Below are positions 46,475 through 48,837 of a stretch of DNA of 48,837 nucleotides, piece after piece. Each line of letters opens with the position of its first letter. Position 1 is the stretch's first letter. The notes beneath the pieces were generated by a model. The model did not search any database, was not told where the DNA came from, and saw only the letters and a program-made list of their open reading frames with translations. This DNA is from Pirellulales bacterium (lineage in GTDB: Bacteria > Planctomycetota > Planctomycetia > Pirellulales > Thermoguttaceae): positions 1 through 48,837 of the forward strand of contig JAFGRD010000003.1 in the NCBI GenBank assembly GCA_016935315.1, given 5' to 3'. Both the position numbers and the translations under genes were made by a program.

Positions 46475-47293
46475 ATGAAGGCCGCTTGTCCGTCGGTCAC
46501 ATTGTTTGCACTGGGTCTGTTGTCCGCGTTACCGGGGTGTTTCGTACCCCGGGCCCACCTCAGCGCGTGTCAATCGCAGAACCGCATTCTCACGGAACAG
46601 TGCCGCGCCCAGTTGGCCGAGATCGAAAACCTCAAAATCCACAGCCGCAACACGGCAGATCAACTGAGGAATACCGAAGAAGAGCTGAGCCTGCTGCAGG
46701 AAGAAACCGGGCTGGATCGCAGTCAACTCGTCAAGTATCAACAAGAGCGGGCGGAGTTGCACAAGCAACTCTACGAATTGGTTGACGGGCACGTTCGGAT
46801 ACCCCCCGAAGTAAGCCGGCGGCTGGCCGAGCTTTCCGAGCAATACCCCAGCTTGGATTTCGATCCACGAACCGGAGTCAGCAAGCTCGACACCGACGTG
46901 CTCTTCGACAGCGGTAGTGCTGAACTGAAGCTCGGTGCGGAACGGATGCTCGCCGAGCTCTGCAGAGTCTTCAACTCGCCCGAAGCATCCGATTTGAAAG
47001 TCCTCGTGGCGGGTCATACGGACGATCGCCGCATCGCCAAGCGACCGGCACGAGAGAAATACCCAAACAACTTCCATCTCAGTTCTGCCCGCGCACTGGC
47101 AGTGGCCGACTCGTTGCGACGCCAAGGCTTCCCAGAGCACCGGATGGGAGTGGCCGGTTTCGGGCCGTACCAGCCGGTGGCCCCCAACGCGTCGCCGATG
47201 GATCGGCAGAAGAACCGCCGCGTAGAGATCTTCGTGATGAACCGCACCGTGCCGGTCATTGGGTGGGCCGATTCGATGCCCAGTGTCTACTGA
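46475..47293 (+). CDS. OmpA-family peptidoglycan-binding lipoprotein
   Basis: 272 aa from ATG 46475 with AAAGGAG upstream. The signal sequence ends in LPGC (Cys about 22), a usable lipobox, so it is probably a lipoprotein. A coiled coil (about 35-100) works as a spacer. The OmpA-like domain covers about 140-262: FDSGSAEL, the ligand-binding Asp in GHTDD, NNFHLSSARALAVADSL, and the Arg in NRRVEIFV that contacts diaminopimelate. It should bind peptidoglycan from a membrane. It lies 56 nt after the HTH gene in the same direction. Confidence 0.9.
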   Translation: MKAACPSVTLFALGLLSALPGCFVPRAHLSACQSQNRILTEQCRAQLAEIENLKIHSRNTADQLRNTEEELSLLQEETGLDRSQLVKYQQERAELHKQLYELVDGHVRIPPEVSRRLAELSEQYPSLDFDPRTGVSKLDTDVLFDSGSAELKLGAERMLAELCRVFNSPEASDLKVLVAGHTDDRRIAKRPAREKYPNNFHLSSARALAVADSLRRQGFPEHRMGVAGFGPYQPVAPNASPMDRQKNRRVEIFVMNRTVPVIGWADSMPSVY

Positions 47294-47453
47294 AAACTCG
47301 CAAAGGAATAAGTCCCAAGGACAGCGGCCTCGAGAGGACAGTTGCCCGCAGGCGAGTGCGGTCGGCGAGCATCGGTATCTCGCCGGCAGTTGAGGTTGGC
47401 CCACCCGAGGCTGCGGCAGAACCGCATGCGCATACAGAACAGGAGTCTCTCGC

Positions 47454-48188
47454 ATGGCTGGGAAGTCCGTGTTGCCGCCTCTCTGGAACGTGCCCCAGGA
47501 ATTCCGAAATCGCTTGGGCGAGCAGGCCGGCCGGCAGCGCGCGATGCACCGCGACGGCCATCTGCTGCTTGTCCTGCACGGACCGCCGCAGCCGGAGGAC
47601 GTCCGACGCGACGGCCGGTTCTTCTGGAGGGCGCCCGACGGGGCCTGGAACGCGACGGTGTTCCGCGGCGGGGCCAACGCGATACGCATGCACCTGGAGG
47701 AATTCGCCGAACGGCTGGAGGAGTATGACGAGCGGCTGGAGCAAGCATCCAGCGCCGAGGACTACTTTCGCCTGCTGCAGAGTCTGGCTCCCCTCTGCCG
47801 CTCCGCCCGGCACATGCACCATACCCTCCAGGAAGCCCGCAAGACCTGCCCCGACGACCGCGATCTGATCATCTTTCGCGACCGGGCCTACGAAATCGAG
47901 CGCAGCGCCGAACTGCTCTATGACGAGGCCAAGAACGCGCTCGATTTCGCCGTCGCCAAACGGGCCGAGGAGCAAACCGGCTATAGCCTTCGCATGGCAC
48001 TGTCCACCCACAGACTCAATTTGCTGGCGGCGTTCTTCTTCCCCATTGCCACTTTGTCGGCCTTGTTCGGCGCAAACCTGAAATCCGGGCTCGAAGAGGC
48101 GTGCGCCCCACTACCCTTCGTGGGCGTATTGTGTGCAGGGCTCCTGCTCGGTGCCGTGCTGAAATCGTTCGTAACGAGAGGGCAGTAG
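47454..48188 (+). CDS. CorA-fold membrane protein with degenerate GMN motif
   Basis: 244 aa. AGGAG lies at good distance before ATG 47454. Residues about 85-180 are long helices like the CorA stalk. Two membrane helices follow (about 187-205 and 221-240). The end of the first helix reads FFPIATLSALFGANLKSG, which aligns with the CorA signature where most members have GMN; here it is GAN (206-208). The N-terminal domain is shorter than in CorA and of unknown fold. Family knowledge: GMN forms the Mg2+ selectivity ring, and members without it often are not Mg2+ channels. It closes the plus-strand group. Transport of a divalent ion is possible but unproven. Confidence 0.75.
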   Translation: MAGKSVLPPLWNVPQEFRNRLGEQAGRQRAMHRDGHLLLVLHGPPQPEDVRRDGRFFWRAPDGAWNATVFRGGANAIRMHLEEFAERLEEYDERLEQASSAEDYFRLLQSLAPLCRSARHMHHTLQEARKTCPDDRDLIIFRDRAYEIERSAELLYDEAKNALDFAVAKRAEEQTGYSLRMALSTHRLNLLAAFFFPIATLSALFGANLKSGLEEACAPLPFVGVLCAGLLLGAVLKSFVTRGQ

Positions 48189-48301
48189 CTGTCGTGTCCT
48201 CGACCGGCGAAACGGAATCTGCAGGCAGCCGATCGTTGACGGCCGAGCCGCACGCAGGAGATCAGATGGCTTGATGTGTCCGACCTCGGGCAACCTCCGT
48301 T

Positions 48302-48796
48302 TCACTTGGTGAGCCCCGCAGGCCACTGGAACTGCGGGGCACTGTCCCAATCGTACCCTTCTAGGTGACCTTTCCGTTCCCGCTCCTCTGGGCGCTGATA
48401 GCGCCATAACGATTCGCCCAATTTCTCGGCAATCAATGCCGCCAGATCCGGATCGTATTCTCTGAGTTCCTCGCGCGTATTCACGTGGTTATGATCGTGA
48501 TCGTTTTCACGATTCGTGTCATACCACGATTGCACGCCCTCCGCCCAGTACTCTGCCCGGTTGCTGGAAGCGTACTTGCCTTTCCAGAGTCCCCGGTTCA
48601 TCGCTTTCCGATAGAGCGATTCGAGGTTGTCGTCAAATCGGCTCTCGAGCAGTCGCAGGCCGACGTGAATTGCATGGGCGAATTCGTGAACGAGAATGCT
48701 CTCCTCGCAGTAGGGGTCGCCCGGATAGCCGAGCAGGTTCTCTTCCCCACAGCTAAGAACTCGTAAAACTATTGTTTCCTGAATTGCCGTTTTCGG
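48302..48796 (-). pseudogene. Truncated zinc metallopeptidase (HEFAH motif)
   Basis: An open stretch of 165 codons with no normal start codon before 48601. It encodes CGEENLLGYPGD, then the zinc-binding motif HEFAHAIH, and then RAEYWAEGVQSWYDTN (the downstream acidic region typical of this secreted metallopeptidase group) and the Cys-less tail to the stop. Reading upstream, all three minus-strand frames close within about 50 nt (TAA at 48797-48799 in this frame), and family resemblance ends around 48750, just before CGEEN. The N-terminal part is therefore missing. The catalytic core is present but could not be translated from its own start unless a rare codon is used. An insertion or rearrangement at about 48750-48800 is likely. 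Confidence 0.65.
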
Positions 48797-48837
48797 TTAC
48801 AACTACGCCTCCGTTTCTCGAAGGATTGAGATGGAGG

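Noticed and set aside
46529-47689. Minus-strand open frame of 386 codons across the OmpA-like gene
   Set aside because: The plus strand holds two clear genes with ribosome sites; the antisense frame crosses both and the spacer.

Overview
The window looks like chromosome of a Planctomycetota bacterium, most likely a Pirellulales-type lineage. The evidence is gene content: MoxR/DUF58/VWA envelope clusters, giant PQQ-type beta-propeller proteins, a protein with a DnaJ-like N-terminus fused to a propeller, a Hanks-type kinase with the planctomycete N-terminal domain, an NPCBM-domain protein, and long GC-rich operons with 4-nt start/stop overlaps. I see no tRNA, rRNA, CRISPR array, prophage or complete insertion sequence.

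Region 1 (42-2574) holds two small unrecognised minus-strand genes and two empty spacers. Region 2 (2575-26851) is one minus-strand train of 13 genes, probably one operon or two linked ones. In transcription order it encodes a 1611-aa secreted beta-propeller/TPR protein, a squalene-cyclase-fold repeat protein, a MoxR AAA+ ATPase, a DUF58 VWA protein, a BatA-like VWA membrane protein, a second VWA protein with an amidotransferase-like domain, a DUF4175-like membrane protein, a secreted coiled-coil protein, a secreted helical protein, an NPCBM protein and three HtrA-like proteins. Only the first HtrA-like protein keeps the His-Asp-Ser triad. The other two have lost all three residues, and the last carries a C-terminal alpha/beta-hydrolase-like domain. 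Five junctions overlap by 4 nt (ATGA/GTGA).

Region 3 (26852-31683) holds a roughly 950-bp spacer with a duplicated hairpin element, an HU-type nucleoid protein with a convincing terminator, Maf, an RluA-type pseudouridine synthase, a tail-anchored Ser/Thr kinase and an IS630 transposase remnant. Region 4 (31684-44190) is a second minus-strand operon of eight genes behind a near-consensus sigma-70 promoter (TTGACA-17-TATGAT). It encodes another squalene-cyclase-fold protein, a membrane-anchored partner protein, ExbB, two ExbD, a DnaJ-like/beta-propeller membrane protein, a TPR plus solute-binding-protein fusion, and a conserved planctomycete protein that seems to carry a nested c-type cytochrome domain.

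Region 5 (44803-48188) is a plus-strand group: a small secreted protein, an HTH protein anchored to the membrane by a C-terminal helix, an OmpA-like peptidoglycan-binding lipoprotein and a CorA-fold protein with a degenerate signature. The window ends in a truncated zinc metallopeptidase (HEFAH motif) whose N-terminal part is missing.

Most genes point to the cell envelope. The best candidates for an undescribed system are (a) the MoxR/VWA module coupled to one active and two catalytically dead HtrA proteins, and (b) the ExbB/ExbD motor operon with a beta-propeller, an oligopeptide-binding-like protein and a cytochrome-containing protein. Both operons also contain a squalene-cyclase-fold protein and a large PQQ-type propeller, so this pair seems to be a shared part.
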